Assembly (NCBI GenBank): GCA_012184525.1
Contig: WOFQ01000045.1
Span: forward strand, 62,001 to 126,000
Length of the DNA stretch: 64,000 bases
From: Xenoacremonium recifei
Lineage: Eukaryota; Ascomycota; Sordariomycetes; Hypocreales; Nectriaceae
Direction of reading: 5' to 3'
A model generated the notes under the pieces. The model ran no database searches and was not told the DNA's origin. It saw nothing but the letters and a program-made list of their open reading frames with translations. The translations under genes were made by a program, and so were the position numbers. Position 1 is the stretch's first letter; each line of letters opens with the position of its first letter. Positions 10,357-22,139 of this stretch are shown here, in pieces.

Positions 10357-12897
10357 TCAACGATATGCTTCCCTTACGTCTTCTGCGTACAGAACCTCCT
10401 GGGTCGCTCCTCGCGGCGCTTCAAGCACCGGCTGCTCGTAGTACCGCTCAACGGGCACCATGTTGTACTCTTGTCTGACAACAGCCGGTTCCACCACAGG
10501 CCTGACCTCGTAGTCTCGCAAGTAGGGTGGCTGAGCAGCCTCCACGCGGCTCTCCGGGTGAACGCTGGCCGCGTATTGCCTCGCGGGAACCTCGGGACGC
10601 ACGCTCTGCACCCGCCCGTATTCGCGAGGCATTTCGTATCGTACAGGCTCTGCTGGCCGCATGCTCGCAGCTCTTGTGACAAAGTCTCGAACTGGAGCTG
10701 CTTCCACGTGACGCCGTTCAGGAGGCGCCATTACCTCGACAAACTCCCCTGCGCGTGCTATCGACCTCGTGGAATATTCCCGTTGGCCTGGCTCGTGGTA
10801 TTCTATAGCAGAATACTCTGGTTGAGTCACCACCCGCCTCGGCATAGCGTACTGCGGTGGTGACCGATGATATAGAGAGCCGCCGTCTTCGTATGCCTCC
10901 AAGCCGACGTGCCTCGACACGGCTCGCGGCGCTGTTCGCTCGTAGATAATCTCAGGGTCTCCATGCCGTACCGACGGAGCAGCGGATTGCCTGATGATCG
11001 TCTGGCGTGGCGGTTCGATATATTCACGGCCAAATTGGTCGACAACAATTCGAGTAGGTGGCCGTGGCGGGGCCATGTATACCTCTGCTTCCGGTCTCAC
11101 GCTCAGGCGGCCTGATTCGTACGCAGTTCGTTGAGGTCGTGATGGTTCGTATGCACTAGCCACTCGCCCCTGGGCTCTGATGTGAGATCCAGGATCAGCG
11201 CTTCGCACGAGAACGGTTTCCGGATGCGCATAAGCTGAAGACTCTCTGACATAATACGTCTCCCTAGCTATCGGCCTCTCGTCGACATACTGACTCGCAT
11301 ATGGCGTGCCACCGGCCACAGCCATAGTTGAGGATCGATGTGATGACAAAACACTTCGTCTCTCGTAGCCTACCGGTATACGTTCTTCCCTGAGCGGGCG
11401 TGACGAGTAGGATGTCTCTTGCGGGAGAGATTCTGAATGCTCATAGCTGACTTCTTGACGACTTGCTTCGTTGACGCCCGATTGAGTGTATTTCTGTCGT
11501 TTGTTGGGTCGGATATAAGGGGGGGCATTCATAGGAGAAGCCGAACCGGGTTCAGGCTTAATGTACGGGGTCCTCTCGGCCTCTAGCGCTTGCTTGTCGG
11601 CCTTTCTCTTCTTCTTCTTGCCCTTCTTCTTGTTGTCCGAAGCTCTACCCCCGGACGGTGAGCTGTCTGGGCTAGTTACTGCAACAGGTTCACCACGCAG
11701 AGCAGCAACTTGGGCAGGAGTACCAGCGGCTGGAGCAGGAATAGGGTCTCGGGAAGGACGAGCTGCCACTGCCAGTGAGGAGATGTGAGATGGCTGCGGC
11801 GCTACAGGCGACAACTCGTGTGCTCGTATAAGAGGGGATGGTGGACGGTCGTCATTGTACGCGTTACGAGGGCCTTGAGGTGCAATAATGTCTTGTTGCT
11901 GGACCACCTCGACTCGTACGGATTCTTCGGACCGGCTCTGCTCAGTAGGGGTAATTTGACTTGGTCCCGAGGAGACCACGCCATCGTTTACGTAGCTTCC
12001 AAGCCCAGGCACCCTGACAATATCCTGATAATTGGTCGTAGCATTTCCGCCGACAATATTTATTGACGGTATTGTTTCGCGAGTATTCTGATGACTCGTA
12101 GGCTGAAGCTGGCCTAAACCTGGAACAACAGTCTGCGCGACAGGAGCTGGCTGCTGCACCTCAGTTGGGACACTAGCTTGCAGTTCTTCGGATTCGTTGG
12201 GGACGCGAGAAGTCAGACGGGAATCGGGAGTATCGTGTCGTGATGAGTAGAAGGTGTTATCATCGAACGAATCACTTGCGGCATCCTGATTAGCAGCTGG
12301 GACGGTCTCGTCAGCAGGAGCAGGATTGGAAGAACCAGGAGCTGCTGTGGCTTGAACCAGCGTCAGAGCTTTTGAAAGCACATCCGACAGGTCAAGCTCA
12401 GCAGATGAAGGATCTCCCTGTGTAGCATTCTTAACGGCGCGACGTTGTTCAATCTCTTCCCGAATAGAGCGCTCGATTCTCTGCCGCCGAAGCTGCAGTT
12501 CCGCCCTGATCAGCTCATCGGACTTCTCTAGCAGAATGGGGTTGATCTCGGTCCTCCCAGAACCAAACGTCTTTTTCACGGTGGAACTGCCGCTCGTGGC
12601 AGTGTCTGTCAAAGAGGTAGCAGGCAAGCCTTGTTGCTGGCTATTCGATGTAAAAGCATTGGAGTTCTCTAGGCGAGTCGACTCGTGGACTGCTGTGGTT
12701 GGAGGAGCTGCAGGCGCTGAAGGCACTGCCGAGGACGTCGCAGTTGGTGCAGGGGAAGGATATTTCCCGTCGAGCACCTCGTTCTTGAAACGAAGGATCC
12801 TAGCGAATTGCTCAAGGGCTTCTCTCTGGGATTCTTGCAGGCCCGTGGGAGCGGTGCCGCTTGTTGGAGGCACTTGAGCAGCGACCACCTCTGCCAT
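10357..12897 (-). CDS. large low-complexity, probably nuclear protein of unknown function
   Basis: A single uninterrupted frame of 846 codons plus TGA. The first ATG is at 12897 (MAEVVAAQV); the frame stays open for 22 codons upstream without another ATG. Residues about 15-45 carry a short helix (QREALEQFARIL). Residues 130-165 form a charged helix (LRRQRIERSIREEIEQRR). A basic block KKKGKKKKRK near the middle looks like a nuclear localisation signal. It is followed by YIKPEPGS, a match to the SUMO consensus psi-K-x-E. The C-terminal third is rich in Arg, Tyr, Glu and Pro, with the piece RIVVDQFGREY and many Tyr-Glu repeats ending in YEQPVLEAPRG. No enzyme motif was seen. I infer a nuclear regulatory or scaffold protein; the family was not identified. 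Confidence 0.8.
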   Translation of the reverse strand: MAEVVAAQVPPTSGTAPTGLQESQREALEQFARILRFKNEVLDGKYPSPAPTATSSAVPSAPAAPPTTAVHESTRLENSNAFTSNSQQQGLPATSLTDTATSGSSTVKKTFGSGRTEINPILLEKSDELIRAELQLRRQRIERSIREEIEQRRAVKNATQGDPSSAELDLSDVLSKALTLVQATAAPGSSNPAPADETVPAANQDAASDSFDDNTFYSSRHDTPDSRLTSRVPNESEELQASVPTEVQQPAPVAQTVVPGLGQLQPTSHQNTRETIPSINIVGGNATTNYQDIVRVPGLGSYVNDGVVSSGPSQITPTEQSRSEESVRVEVVQQQDIIAPQGPRNAYNDDRPPSPLIRAHELSPVAPQPSHISSLAVAARPSRDPIPAPAAGTPAQVAALRGEPVAVTSPDSSPSGGRASDNKKKGKKKKRKADKQALEAERTPYIKPEPGSASPMNAPPYIRPNKRQKYTQSGVNEASRQEVSYEHSESLPQETSYSSRPLREERIPVGYERRSVLSSHRSSTMAVAGGTPYASQYVDERPIARETYYVRESSAYAHPETVLVRSADPGSHIRAQGRVASAYEPSRPQRTAYESGRLSVRPEAEVYMAPPRPPTRIVVDQFGREYIEPPRQTIIRQSAAPSVRHGDPEIIYERTAPRAVSRHVGLEAYEDGGSLYHRSPPQYAMPRRVVTQPEYSAIEYHEPGQREYSTRSIARAGEFVEVMAPPERRHVEAAPVRDFVTRAASMRPAEPVRYEMPREYGRVQSVRPEVPARQYAASVHPESRVEAAQPPYLRDYEVRPVVEPAVVRQEYNMVPVERYYEQPVLEAPRGATQEVLYAEDVREAYR

Positions 12898-13750
12898 TCT
12901 GGCGAGGGCGCGTCGCAGCAACGCAGCCTCGAAGAGAGGACGAGCACCGGATGGCGCGTGCAAAAGAGCTGATGAAATCAGTATCTGTTATTAATCATGC
13001 GACGAGGGTTTTAGGGTCTCTCAATCCCGCGCGATGGGTGATTTCATGTGGTCATGGGAGGAGAATAGGAGTTGTGAGGTGGACGAAGTATGCCTGACGG
13101 TTTGCTTGTTCCATGAGGCGAAGAATTAGGCGGTGTGGGTGGCAGAATCAGAGCTTTGGGCACCTAAAGATCGCCCCTGCCTTACCTGGGAGGAAGGCAG
13201 TGATTGGTGGGACGCCCAACTTCACTTTCACTGTCCATCAGGGGCCTCATCAGATTCGTCTCTAAGGATGAAAACGTTAATTGAACTGACCTCTCTGATG
13301 ACCTATTATATAAAGGTTTAGTGCGGGTAATTGTATTGTATATTCCATCACGGTCCTCGTTCACTTAGTTGTAAACATACAAATACCCTAAACCGCCTAT
13401 ACCCTCTTTCGAAATGTGACACGCCGAAAGAGTCATAGGGCGATTGGTAACGCAAGCGCATATAATGTCGGACAGTCTTGTAAACTAGGATTATATTATT
13501 ACATGCTCGAGCATTCTCATGACCTAATCTTGCCTCTTTGCTATTGAGGCCCAACTTCACCGATAGTTTGCAGACGGATTGCCTTAACCGTCCAGCCTAC
13601 CAATCACAGCCACGTGCTCTTGACAGTCACCGATCTCCGGCTAGGAACCTAGATCGGGATCTCCTCGTTGACTCAAATTCGGTTGCCTCCTCGCCTTTCA
13701 TCAACCATTTCACATCTTCTTCGGTCAGCACAATTCTGCTAAACAGCAGA
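12898..13750. promoter_or_regulatory. divergent intergenic region
   Basis: These 853 bp lie between the 846-aa gene (-) and the 5'-nucleotidase gene (+) and must hold both promoters. There is an AT-rich portion around 13300-13510. A CCAATCA sequence (Hap-type CCAAT box) lies at 13599-13605, some 150 bp before the nucleotidase start. No gene is visible. Confidence 0.45.
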
Positions 13751-14635
13751 ATGGGCAGCACAACCAACGGCACTATGGCTGCGAAGCCCGTCTTCTTCTT
13801 GTCTGCAAACCCAGTAGCTCAGTCTCCGTTCTCTCACTTGATGCTAACCATCCACCAGCGACATCGACAACTGTCTATATCCGAAAAGTGAGCAATGAGC
13901 AGTTTTGGAGGTTCATTGCCCACGCATACTAATTTTCTGCACAGATTCGAATGTTCATGACCAGATGGCAAGGTTGATTGACGAATACTTCGCTAAGCAT
14001 CTAGAGATATCGATGGAAGATGCGATAAAACTACACAAGGAGTACTACACCAACTATGGACTGGCCATCGAGGGGTTAGTGCGCCACCACAAGATTGATC
14101 CCCTCGAGTACAACACCCAAGTCGACGACGCCATACCTCTAGAAGACCTTATCAAGCCTAGCGCAGAGCTGCGGGAGATCTTGGAGGACATCGACAAGTC
14201 CAAAGTCACCATGTGGCTCTTCACTAACGCATATGTCACACATGGAAAACGAGTCGTTCGATTGTTGAAGATCGAGGACCTTTTCGACGGGCTGACATAC
14301 TGCGACTACGGCCAGCAACCTCTCATCTGCAAGCCTCATCCCGACATGTACAAGAAGGCCATGCGGGAAGCAGGCGTTGAAAAGCCAGAGGATTGCTATT
14401 TTGTTGGTAAGGATAGGCATTTCTACATGAAAAATTCAGACGTACTAATTCATTATCAGATGACTCGTACCTGAACTGCTCGAAAGCGAAGGAGTTTGGC
14501 TGGACTGCGGTCCACCTTGTCGAGGAAGGGGTCAAAGTTCCCGAGGTTCCTGCCTCACAATACCAAATCCGCCACCTTCGAGAACTCCGCGATGTTTACC
14601 CTCAGTTTTTCAAGTCGAGGGCGAAGGCTAATTGA
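13751..14635 (+). CDS. HAD-superfamily pyrimidine 5'-nucleotidase (Sdt1/Phm8-like)
   Basis: Four exons are proposed: 13751-13800, 13859-13887 (only 29 nt), 13945-14406 and 14460-14635. They give 238 aa. The introns are 58, 57 and 53 nt; the first has the weak donor GTCTGC but a good branch GCTAACC. The splice choice is fixed by HAD motif I, FFFDIDNCLYP, which is only complete after joining exons 1 and 2. D18 would be the nucleophile and D20 the acid/base. Motif II is LFTNA, motif III has the Lys of CKPHPDMYKKAM, and motif IV is the DD of YFVDDSYLNC, created at the last junction. This layout matches the yeast SDT1/PHM8 group, which removes phosphate from pyrimidine monophosphates or lysophosphatidic acid. 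The length is usual for the family. Cytosolic location is likely, as there is no signal peptide. Substrate is not decided by sequence. Confidence 0.9.
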
Positions 14636-15003
14636 GCAAAGAAATTAGAGTTGGTACACTGGGTTGAACGATTAGAATATGTTTAAACGGCATTACTTCC
14701 CCGCAAAATTTCTGTAAGGAGGTAGAGATGGTAGACGGCATAGAGGTAGAAAGCATGCACAGTTCAATGGCCTTGCGCTTCTTCCCACAGTATCATTCCA
14801 CTCGTGAAGAAGTGCTCATTGTGATTGCTTTAGTTTGACTAAGGAGTAGAAAGCATTGGGCACCGTCCGCATCATTATGTCGTTACAAAGCCCTTGCCTG
14901 CCGCCTATGATTCCCGACCTAAACTCCGCGCTATGCTGATGAAAAAGAACCGCATCATGTCGATGCTAGGAAAAAAGCACATTCCAGCTTCGTCTCGAAA
15001 GAA
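14636..15003. other. intergenic region between convergent genes
   Basis: These 368 bp separate the 3' ends of the nucleotidase (+) and MED21 (-). No gene is seen; the stretch should hold both 3' UTRs. Confidence 0.5.
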
Positions 15004-15547
15004 CTAGGGCCGGCGAATGCTGCGGATCACACCATCCAGCTCCGCGAGAATCTGGTCCTTCTCTCGAATCGCTTCCTGCCGTTGTGCCTCCGCGACCTTC
15101 AAGTCCTCTTCCAATTCCTTGATATATTTCTCTTGGTCTTGCTCACTGTTATCCAAGCCTGGGAGCGCCGAGATGAGCACTTCGATTTGCTGCTCTTTGA
15201 TGATTAGGTCGCGGGATAGTTCGATCATGCCGGCGCGAAACTCGTCATGGGGCAGAGGGTCAACTATGGGAACAATTAGCCGAGTCTTCTGGTGATATCC
15301 TTTTAAAGATGGGTCATCGCATGCCTTCTTTTTGCTCCTGTTTCACATCGCGGACCTTGTCGTTCGGGCCCAATGTTTCCAAGTCATGTCGTTTGTGAAC
15401 GTAGTGCAAGCAGGCCACGAACTGTTGTGCTAGCTGCATCGTTTCGTTAGCCGATCGATGTTTCTGGATGCAAATTGCCAGAATGTGTCTTCGCAACGAG
15501 CATACCTGATCAACAGCATCCTGCAACTGGGTCAGTCGGTCGCCCAT
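15004..15547 (-). CDS. MED21: Mediator subunit 21 (Srb7)
   Basis: Three exons: 15547-15506, 15433-15325 and 15263-15004, giving 136 aa. The N terminus MGDRLTQLQDAVDQ, then LAQQFVACLHYV, and the C terminus DGVIRSIRRP are diagnostic of fungal Med21. Its C-terminal half is one long coiled coil that pairs with Med7 in the middle module of Mediator, the coactivator linking activators to RNA polymerase II. Intron 1 is a normal 72-nt GT-AG intron. Intron 2 (15264-15324, 61 nt) begins with GC (G|GCATGC) and ends in ATAG. No GT donor restores the conserved KEVDPLP junction, so a GC-AG intron is the best model. The gene is divergent from SEC62 with a short shared promoter. Confidence 0.95.
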
Positions 15548-15926
15548 GATGGTTGCTTTTGTGTCGTGTTTGGCGGACAAGGCTGAGAGCCTCGTTAGAT
15601 GCGACAGACAACGGCCCCGCGTAAAGTCGGCCGAAATCGCGACGGCACGTGAAGATAAGCGGAGTCGGCAAATAAACGATCCGTCGAGCAACTGCCATGC
15701 AAAAGGGAACTGGACACCTTGTCGGTCTCGAGGGGCCGTATGATTGGTCGGACAAGCTTATGACAATGAAAGTTGCCAGCAAGCAATTAATTAACAGATC
15801 GTCTTTCCAACTTCCAACACACACACTCAGCGTCTCCCCGCCGCCGCACTTTGCGCAAAGTTCGATTTGTAAATTTCATTGTCACTCTTTTCTCGCTTCA
15901 TCTTCACATTGAACCTGTCGAGCACC
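15548..15926. promoter_or_regulatory. bidirectional promoter of MED21 and SEC62
   Basis: Only 379 bp separate the two start codons. A CCAAT box on the minus strand (ATTGG at 15743-15747) lies near the centre. A CT-rich stretch with TTTTCTCGCTTC (15889-15900) just before the SEC62 ATG looks like its leader. Shared regulation is inferred from spacing. Confidence 0.6.
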
Positions 15927-17172
15927 ATGGCTTCTCCTCCTCCCCAACCAGGACCGAACGCTGGTCCTGGGCCGGTTCCCATGATGCAGCCCGGCCAGCG
16001 ACCGACCCCCGAACAGATCCAGGCCATGCAGCGACAACTCGCTATGGACGCTCAGAAGGCCGGAATGACCGTTCCCGAATTTATCGAGCACATCAAGAAG
16101 CAGGCGCAGGAGCAGCAAGCGCGAATGCGCGCCGCCCAAGCCGCTGGCCAAGCTCCCGGCCATGCCCATCCTCACCCGCACCCGCATCCTCAACAAGGTC
16201 GCCCGCAGCCTGTTGTTCCCGGTCCTCCAAAGCCTGAGGCTCTTGCCGTGGCCAAGTTCCTCCGCAGCCAGGAGCTCAAGCCGCGAACCTGTATTCTGAA
16301 CGGCGAGCGCAAGGACATGTTCAAGGGTAAGCTTACTCTGAGAGCTGTGTCCATTGCAGGGTCTAACTGAGTAACAGTCAAGCGAGCTCTTCGGGCTCTG
16401 CAATCCCCAGCCTACGAGAAGGCCCGCAAGAAGAACCCCCTACTCCCTCAGATCACCGACCGCGCATCTCTGGAGAATACTTTCAAGCTCTTGCCCCTCA
16501 GCATGCTCGCACTCCGAGTCTCCAAGATCGAGCCTGAAGCTGGTCCGAACGGCAAGAAGCCCAAGCGGGTTAAGGGGCAGTGGACTGTCAAGATTGAGCA
16601 GCAACAGGAGGCCAAAGAAGAGATGTATTACGCCTGGCTGTGGGAGGGCAGTCAAATCAAGCGCCAGCTCTATGCCGTCCTTGCGCTCGTCGTCATCTTC
16701 GCCATTGTTCTATATCCCCTCTGGCCATTGGTGCTGCGCCAGGGAGTCTACTACCTCAGTTGGGGTATGCTCTGTCTGCTAGGTCTTTTCTTCCTCATGG
16801 CCATCTTCCGGGTTATTTTGTTCTGCATCACATACTTCGTCACCCCTCCTGGACTCTGGCTGTTCCCCAACTTATGGGAAGATGTGTCTTTCATGGACAG
16901 CTTTCGACCGGTCTGGGCTTGGCACGAGGTAATTCAAACCACACGAATGAGCCTCTGAATGTTTGCTAACTTATATATAGACCACCAAGTCCAAGAAGAA
17001 GAAGTCCAAGTCTACACATGGCGCTCCCATGAATGCTGCTGTTGCTGCCGCCCAAGGTCAGGGTGCCCCGACGACGGCGACAACGACTGCTACAAACACT
17101 CAGATCCTGAGCACTCCTCAGGCACCTGCCTATAGGGCTCCCAGGGTCGAGGAGCTGTCGGATGATGAGTAG
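15927..17172 (+). CDS. SEC62: ER translocation protein Sec62
   Basis: Three exons: 15927-16326, 16378-16928 and 16981-17172, with introns of 51 and 52 nt, giving 380 aa. The N-terminal region is Pro/Gln rich with a His-Pro repeat (HAHPHPHPHP) near residue 80. It is followed by a basic cytosolic domain (LALRVSKIEP, KRVKGQWTVKIEQQQ). Two membrane segments follow, about residues 231-252 and 257-290, separated by a short lumenal loop, then a short Lys-rich tail (SKKKKSKS) ending in EELSDDE. This is the fungal Sec62 layout and length. Sec62 works with Sec61, Sec63, Sec71 and Sec72 in post-translational protein import into the ER. The acidic C terminus differs from some homologues but is not unusual. 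The start ATG has a good context (CACCATGG). Confidence 0.95.
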
Positions 17173-18713
17173 AAGGCGTCTAAAAGTTTGGTGTGATGAT
17201 TTCACGGCGTTCCTGATACCTGTACAATATTGGAAGAAGCAGGGGGTTGTGTGATCATGGCAGTAACAGTCAAGGGTTTACAACGATGTAATTCTCCTTC
17301 CCGCATGTGGATGTTCTAATAGCTATGAGAGAGTTGAGGTTGACTCGTTCCTGGAGGGCCTCATTTTGACCCGGTCTTTTCCCCTCACCGAATTTGCCCC
17401 CCGACGATATTACCCCTGACACAACCCTGCCGTCTGCAGTGCACGCCACCACTTCGTGATAGATATCAGCACAACCCTCCCATGAGCGCCCTCCACCACC
17501 ATGTTAAAGCATACAAACGATCCCAGTCGACATAGAGCCATCCCACATCTCATGAAAAGCTGCAAGGTCCAGCACAGCACCTGCCCCATCTCCCCTAGCG
17601 CAACTTATACTTCAAGACACGCATGTGAAGCTATTCGCACCACTCACACCACAGCGCAACCCATCACAAAAATGTCTCCAAGCCACTTCAGTTTTTGCCA
17701 CCTACCATCAACCCCCTCCCCGCAAAGGTCTCGGCGCGACACGAATCCACCCGATCCTGCGTCGGGAAGGGGGGCCTAGAGTCTTCGTGGTGTGATATTG
17801 GTGAATCGGAGTCTGGTTCGCCGGCGGGTCACCGGATTGCAAGCCGGCGGCGATGGTAATGCGACGCATGTATCTTCCTTTCGTAGACAAGCTAAGGATT
17901 CAACATAGACGGGCAGGGTGGTAGAAAAACGATACACAAAAGGGCACCCAACCACTCGGGTTCGACTTACACGAAATATTTTTCATTGGCACCCTTTTGA
18001 GTCCACGCAACATACATCCCGGTTTATTCCATGTCGAGATTCCTCTTTCAGTCAAGCCTGAGGTTCAAGCTATCTGTCCATCTGATAGTGGCCCGAATCG
18101 ATTTTTTGCGCTGCTGTTCGCGCTGTCTCCTGGTAGGTCGACTTTTGTGCAGATCCGGTATACACTTGTAGCAAGCGTCATGCGCGGTGCGGCAGAGGTA
18201 GACAAGGATTCGGGTCGGGCCCTCCGATGTTGGTTGAGGCACACGTGGGGGAAACCAGCTGCGCAGGGATTGCAGGGCTGGGAACTCCGTACACCAGCGG
18301 AGTTTTAATCGCGATGCCAAGTTGTGAGGTTTCTCTAAAACATTCACGATGCTCGATGGAAGCTGGTCACTCGAGGATCTGTTTTCAATGTTAGTACACA
18401 AAAATAAGAATTGTGATTCTCGGAATGCAACGAAGAGAAAGAGGGGATGTTATACTCCCTAAGCTCTCCTCATTAATGGTTTAGGGGCATTCGGGGTTCA
18501 CATCGTAAAAGGAGCAAGGTTCCCTTGAAAATCCATTTCTCATAATATTCGTCGTCTCTTGCGAGAATCAAATCCCGCTCGAATCCATAGTTAGAAAAGC
18601 AAATCGCGAGTTACCTCGCTTTTCTTCCACCATCATTCTCCCCAAATATGTCTGGTATAGGGACATGACTTCCAGCGCACACAAACATAAGTTGACTAGA
18701 CATCGGTACGATC
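17173..18713. other. intergenic region between convergent genes
   Basis: About 1.54 kb lie between the 3' ends of SEC62 (+) and the GNAT gene (-). No supported gene. A GC-rich segment at 17700-17860 contains short inverted pieces (GCCGGCGGGTC near 17820 and GCCGGCGGCG near 17845), but no RNA family was recognised. The open frames at 17997-18308 (+) and 18048-18401 (-) overlap each other and look non-coding. Confidence 0.45.
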
Positions 18714-19342
18714 CTATAGCTGCTTGTAGAAGAATGTCCCGTCCTTGAGTTCGCCTGTTGGGCTCAGACCATAGTTGGGTATCTTTCCCAGTTCGATGTA
18801 TCCGAACTTCTTATAAACATCCTCAGCCGTCGATCCGGTCTCGGTATCCAGGGTCTGCAACATATTGTGTCAGTGGGGATTATCTAGTGCTCAACGATTC
18901 ACGATGGTAGGGCAAGGAGACAACTTACAAGCGTGGTTCTTCCGCGTTTTGTTGCTTCGGCCTCAAGAGCATTGATAAGAGTTCGAGAACCGCCCTTGCG
19001 TCTAAAACTTTTATGTATGAGCAGCTTCTCAACGATTCCACGGAAAGGGCCCGTCTCGGAACGGGGCATGTTGAGCATGACGACTCCCATCACCTCCGCT
19101 CCTTTCGGCCGAGATCCTGGTTCTGACTCATCTAAGAGAATGAAGATGAGTCTGGTGCCTTCATTGACCTCGGAAATGCGGTCTTTCCACCAAGCGAGAA
19201 GTTTATCGTGGGAAAGAGGCGGTAAGAAGGTCGCAATAGTACGGTCATGTGTGATACAAGATGCGTGAATGGCGGCGATGTAGGGAATCAAGTGCACGTG
19301 CAGGGTAGGCGAGAAGAGAGTCGCCATCCCTGAGTCCGGCAT
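18714..19342 (-). CDS. GNAT-family N-acetyltransferase
   Basis: Two exons, 19342-18929 and 18854-18714, with a 74-nt intron (donor GTAAGT, acceptor TGCAG), give 184 aa. The fold signature is clear: beta strand VMGVVMLNM, then VEKLLIHKSFRRKGGSRTLI, where RRKGGS is the acetyl-CoA pyrophosphate loop (motif A, R/Q-x-x-G-x-G/A). The second exon supplies the C-terminal GNAT half (TLDTETGSTAEDVYKKFGY, then GTFFYKQL). The protein resembles soluble fungal and bacterial acetyltransferases of the 170-190 aa class that act on small molecules or amino groups. The substrate cannot be told. The ATG at 19342 gives MPDSGMATLF; the second ATG (residue 6) is an alternative start. Confidence 0.88.
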
Positions 19343-22139
19343 CTTCAAGAGAATCCTTAAGACTGTTTCGTTAAGTAGCAGATGAGCGTGCTTATGTGAT
19401 ACAGGGAAGTTCTCGTGAATCGAACCACACCGTAATCAGCCGGATGTGATTAAAAATCGGGAAGACTGGAGGAGAGGCGAGTGTTGAAGCAAGTTGCAAG
19501 CCAAGGACTATGTCTTTCTTAGTCTCTGCTTGATCGCGGGGATGTGGGAGCACTTTGCAAGACACTGGACGACGTTGTTCTCTAACAAATCCCCCAAGGC
19601 CTCACGCGAGCAAGTTGGACTCACCTATCAGGCTGCTGACTCAAACGAACCAAAGGTTATAGATCGGACTCGGAAGATGTTTAACAAGAGTGTATCACTG
19701 GTTGTGAATCGACACCAGTCGGTCTGGACTCTTGATCACAGATGATGAAGAAGACAAGAAATTCGTGATTCAACCACGACTCAACAGTTCACAAGCCCCC
19801 TAATAAGAACAAGTCCTGGACAGCTACTCCCGTTTTTTAGAGCGTTGCTTCTCAACCTAAATGGGGAGCCGGACGGGATCCATCCCGTCATCTGGCTCTT
19901 TTAAAAGGGTTGAAAATTTTAGCAGAAGCCGCTTCCATGTCGAGGCCCCCTGCAGCGGCCCAGGTACTGAGTGACAAGGGCCCGCAGCGGCGGCCAGCGC
20001 CCTATCCCGAGCCCCAGGGCCCTGGCGTCAGTGGATGTTGGGCCCTGTCCACAGTAGCCTTGCAAGGCCTGGGATGGGGGTGGGATGAGCCGGGCAGGGG
20101 GCGTTCCCGTTTGGCGTCTTAGTCTGCTGCAAGCCGCAGACATATCACCACCAAGACCACAAAGTGTGTCTCAAGGGACCACACCTCTCGACACATGCAT
20201 CTTCCTCGCCCTTTCACCGACTGCCTCTCCGTCCTCGGGGGAGGATTGTGAGGGCACGCCACCTATGTGACAGCCATAAATGGCGCAAAAAAGGTGTGCT
20301 GGCGATGTCCATGCTGCTGAGGTGGCCATTGCCCTCGCCCAGTGACGGCAATGGCTGCTGCGTACGCCCGTCCGCCGAGGGAAAGAAGAAACGGGCGGCC
20401 GGGATCTCGAGTGACTCGGACCCGGGGTCCGTTCAACTAGGGAGATTCGGTTCCAATAAGAGGGCGATGGAAATTTCCGAGCCAAGCACCAAGACGGCAG
20501 AGCGAGGCGGTGGCTGCGTGCCCAAAGGATCGTGATTCGGGCCAGAGAAAGAGGCCTGGTCCGGCACCCATTCGGTACTTGTCAGGGGCCAGATCGTTCG
20601 GGACTGGTACGAGGGGAGAGGCGCCTCAGAATCCTCCAAGCGTGTGACAGTGTGGGCCATCAAGGACGACGATGGCGGGTGATTGTGTTGATGCAAATTC
20701 TTCGGATAGTGTCGCTCTTACAGACCGAGCGAGGTCGGTCAAGGGCCTCAACAACAAACATCCCCCTTGTCTGTCAGCGCCGGTGCGAGGCCGTCATTAT
20801 TATCCTCGGCTGTCGTCTGCAAAATTGCGTTGACGTGCGGAAGATGGGATGTAAGCGGCTTCGAATCGAACCACTTGCGAGAATGAATCGCGATCGGAGG
20901 CAAGAAGCTTCACCAAGTCGTCTTCGGTGTCCGGGATGTTGGGCATGGCTCGGATCCGGACAGCGATAGAGGATGTTTCATGTTTTCCCCGACTAAGACA
21001 TCTTCGACGACCGGTGAGGAGACCGGTAAGTGCAAGAAGAAAAAAATTGTGATAGATCAAGGATCCTACTTACCGATGTATGCATACAAATATCGGCATT
21101 CAGGAGGCAATCCCGGAACGGGAGACGGGAGGCTCCTGCCATGCGCTGGTTGTGCAAAAACGGTGAGGCAGGTGCGTCTCAGACTCCTTCCCGATGGATG
21201 TGACTTGAGGCGGCGGCCCGGTTGGAACCTCAGGCAACGACAATTCCGTCATTCTCAACCTCCCACAGAGACGGGATGCTTGTAGCCTTTGCCTCTGGCA
21301 TCTTGCATTTGTGTTTCCCGTGTTTGTGTTTGTTGCGCTACGTCTCTTGATCCGGTTTGTTTGTTGCATTGATTACGTCGATTGGCACCCTAGATCGCTC
21401 GCTTATAACAGGTTACGAGACGGCTTATAACTGGGCAGTCCAGTACACAACTACGGAGTTGCGGAGGACAAACGCGGACAACGGCAAAGTTGCCATGTTG
21501 CATGCTGCACGAGCCACACGAAGCGATTCATTCGGGAGACAGCTGCCCTGCTGTCCTGAAAACGGATGAGCTTGTTACAACAAGCCTTTGGCGCTTCCCT
21601 CGGGCGGTTACTTGCAACAGCAATCCGGCACATGAAGAGTCGACGTTGGACTAGAGCGCACCGTGGGCCGGCGTATCCGCGCGGGTCAGCGACAAACAAG
21701 TTGTTGGACCCCGATCTGCCGTCGACTGGACGCTTGCTCTCTTATGGGCTGAAACGGCTGTGAGATGGCGCTCCATCTGACGAGATGCTTCTCCATACGA
21801 GTGGGGGAGAACCCTGAAGCTGGCGACGTTTGATCTCACCGCGCGCCCGTCCAGCGATTGGATTGGGTGTCATCCAGCTATCCCCTCTTGGTTTTGCCGA
21901 TTCATGCGGCTGGCGCTGATTCTCTGCGCCTCCTCAGCTGAACAGCGATTCATGCCCCCGCCGTTGATTACGACCTCATTCCTGCTCTTGATAAATATCT
22001 AAACCCGCTGCCTTGCTCACTTGCTTGATCTTCTCGTTTCTGCCTGTGCTTCTCCAGATTCTTGTTTACCTCGGGGAACTAACAGCTGCCCTAAAATATC
22101 TCTTATTCGCAGCGTTACCCCTCAGCCAAGTGGTCCGAT
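19343..22139. other. long divergent intergenic region
   Basis: About 2.8 kb lie between the GNAT gene (-) and the phospholipase D gene (+). I find no frame with convincing coding character; the longest is 145 codons at 20532-20969 (+). The last 150 bp before the PLD start have an AT-rich patch (AAATATCTAAA at 21992-22002) and CT-rich pieces that look like promoter and leader. Confidence 0.45.

Noticed and set aside
17800..17860. GC-rich inverted pieces suggesting a structured RNA
   Set aside because: No cloverleaf, box A/B or known RNA signature could be formed by eye; needs a covariance search.
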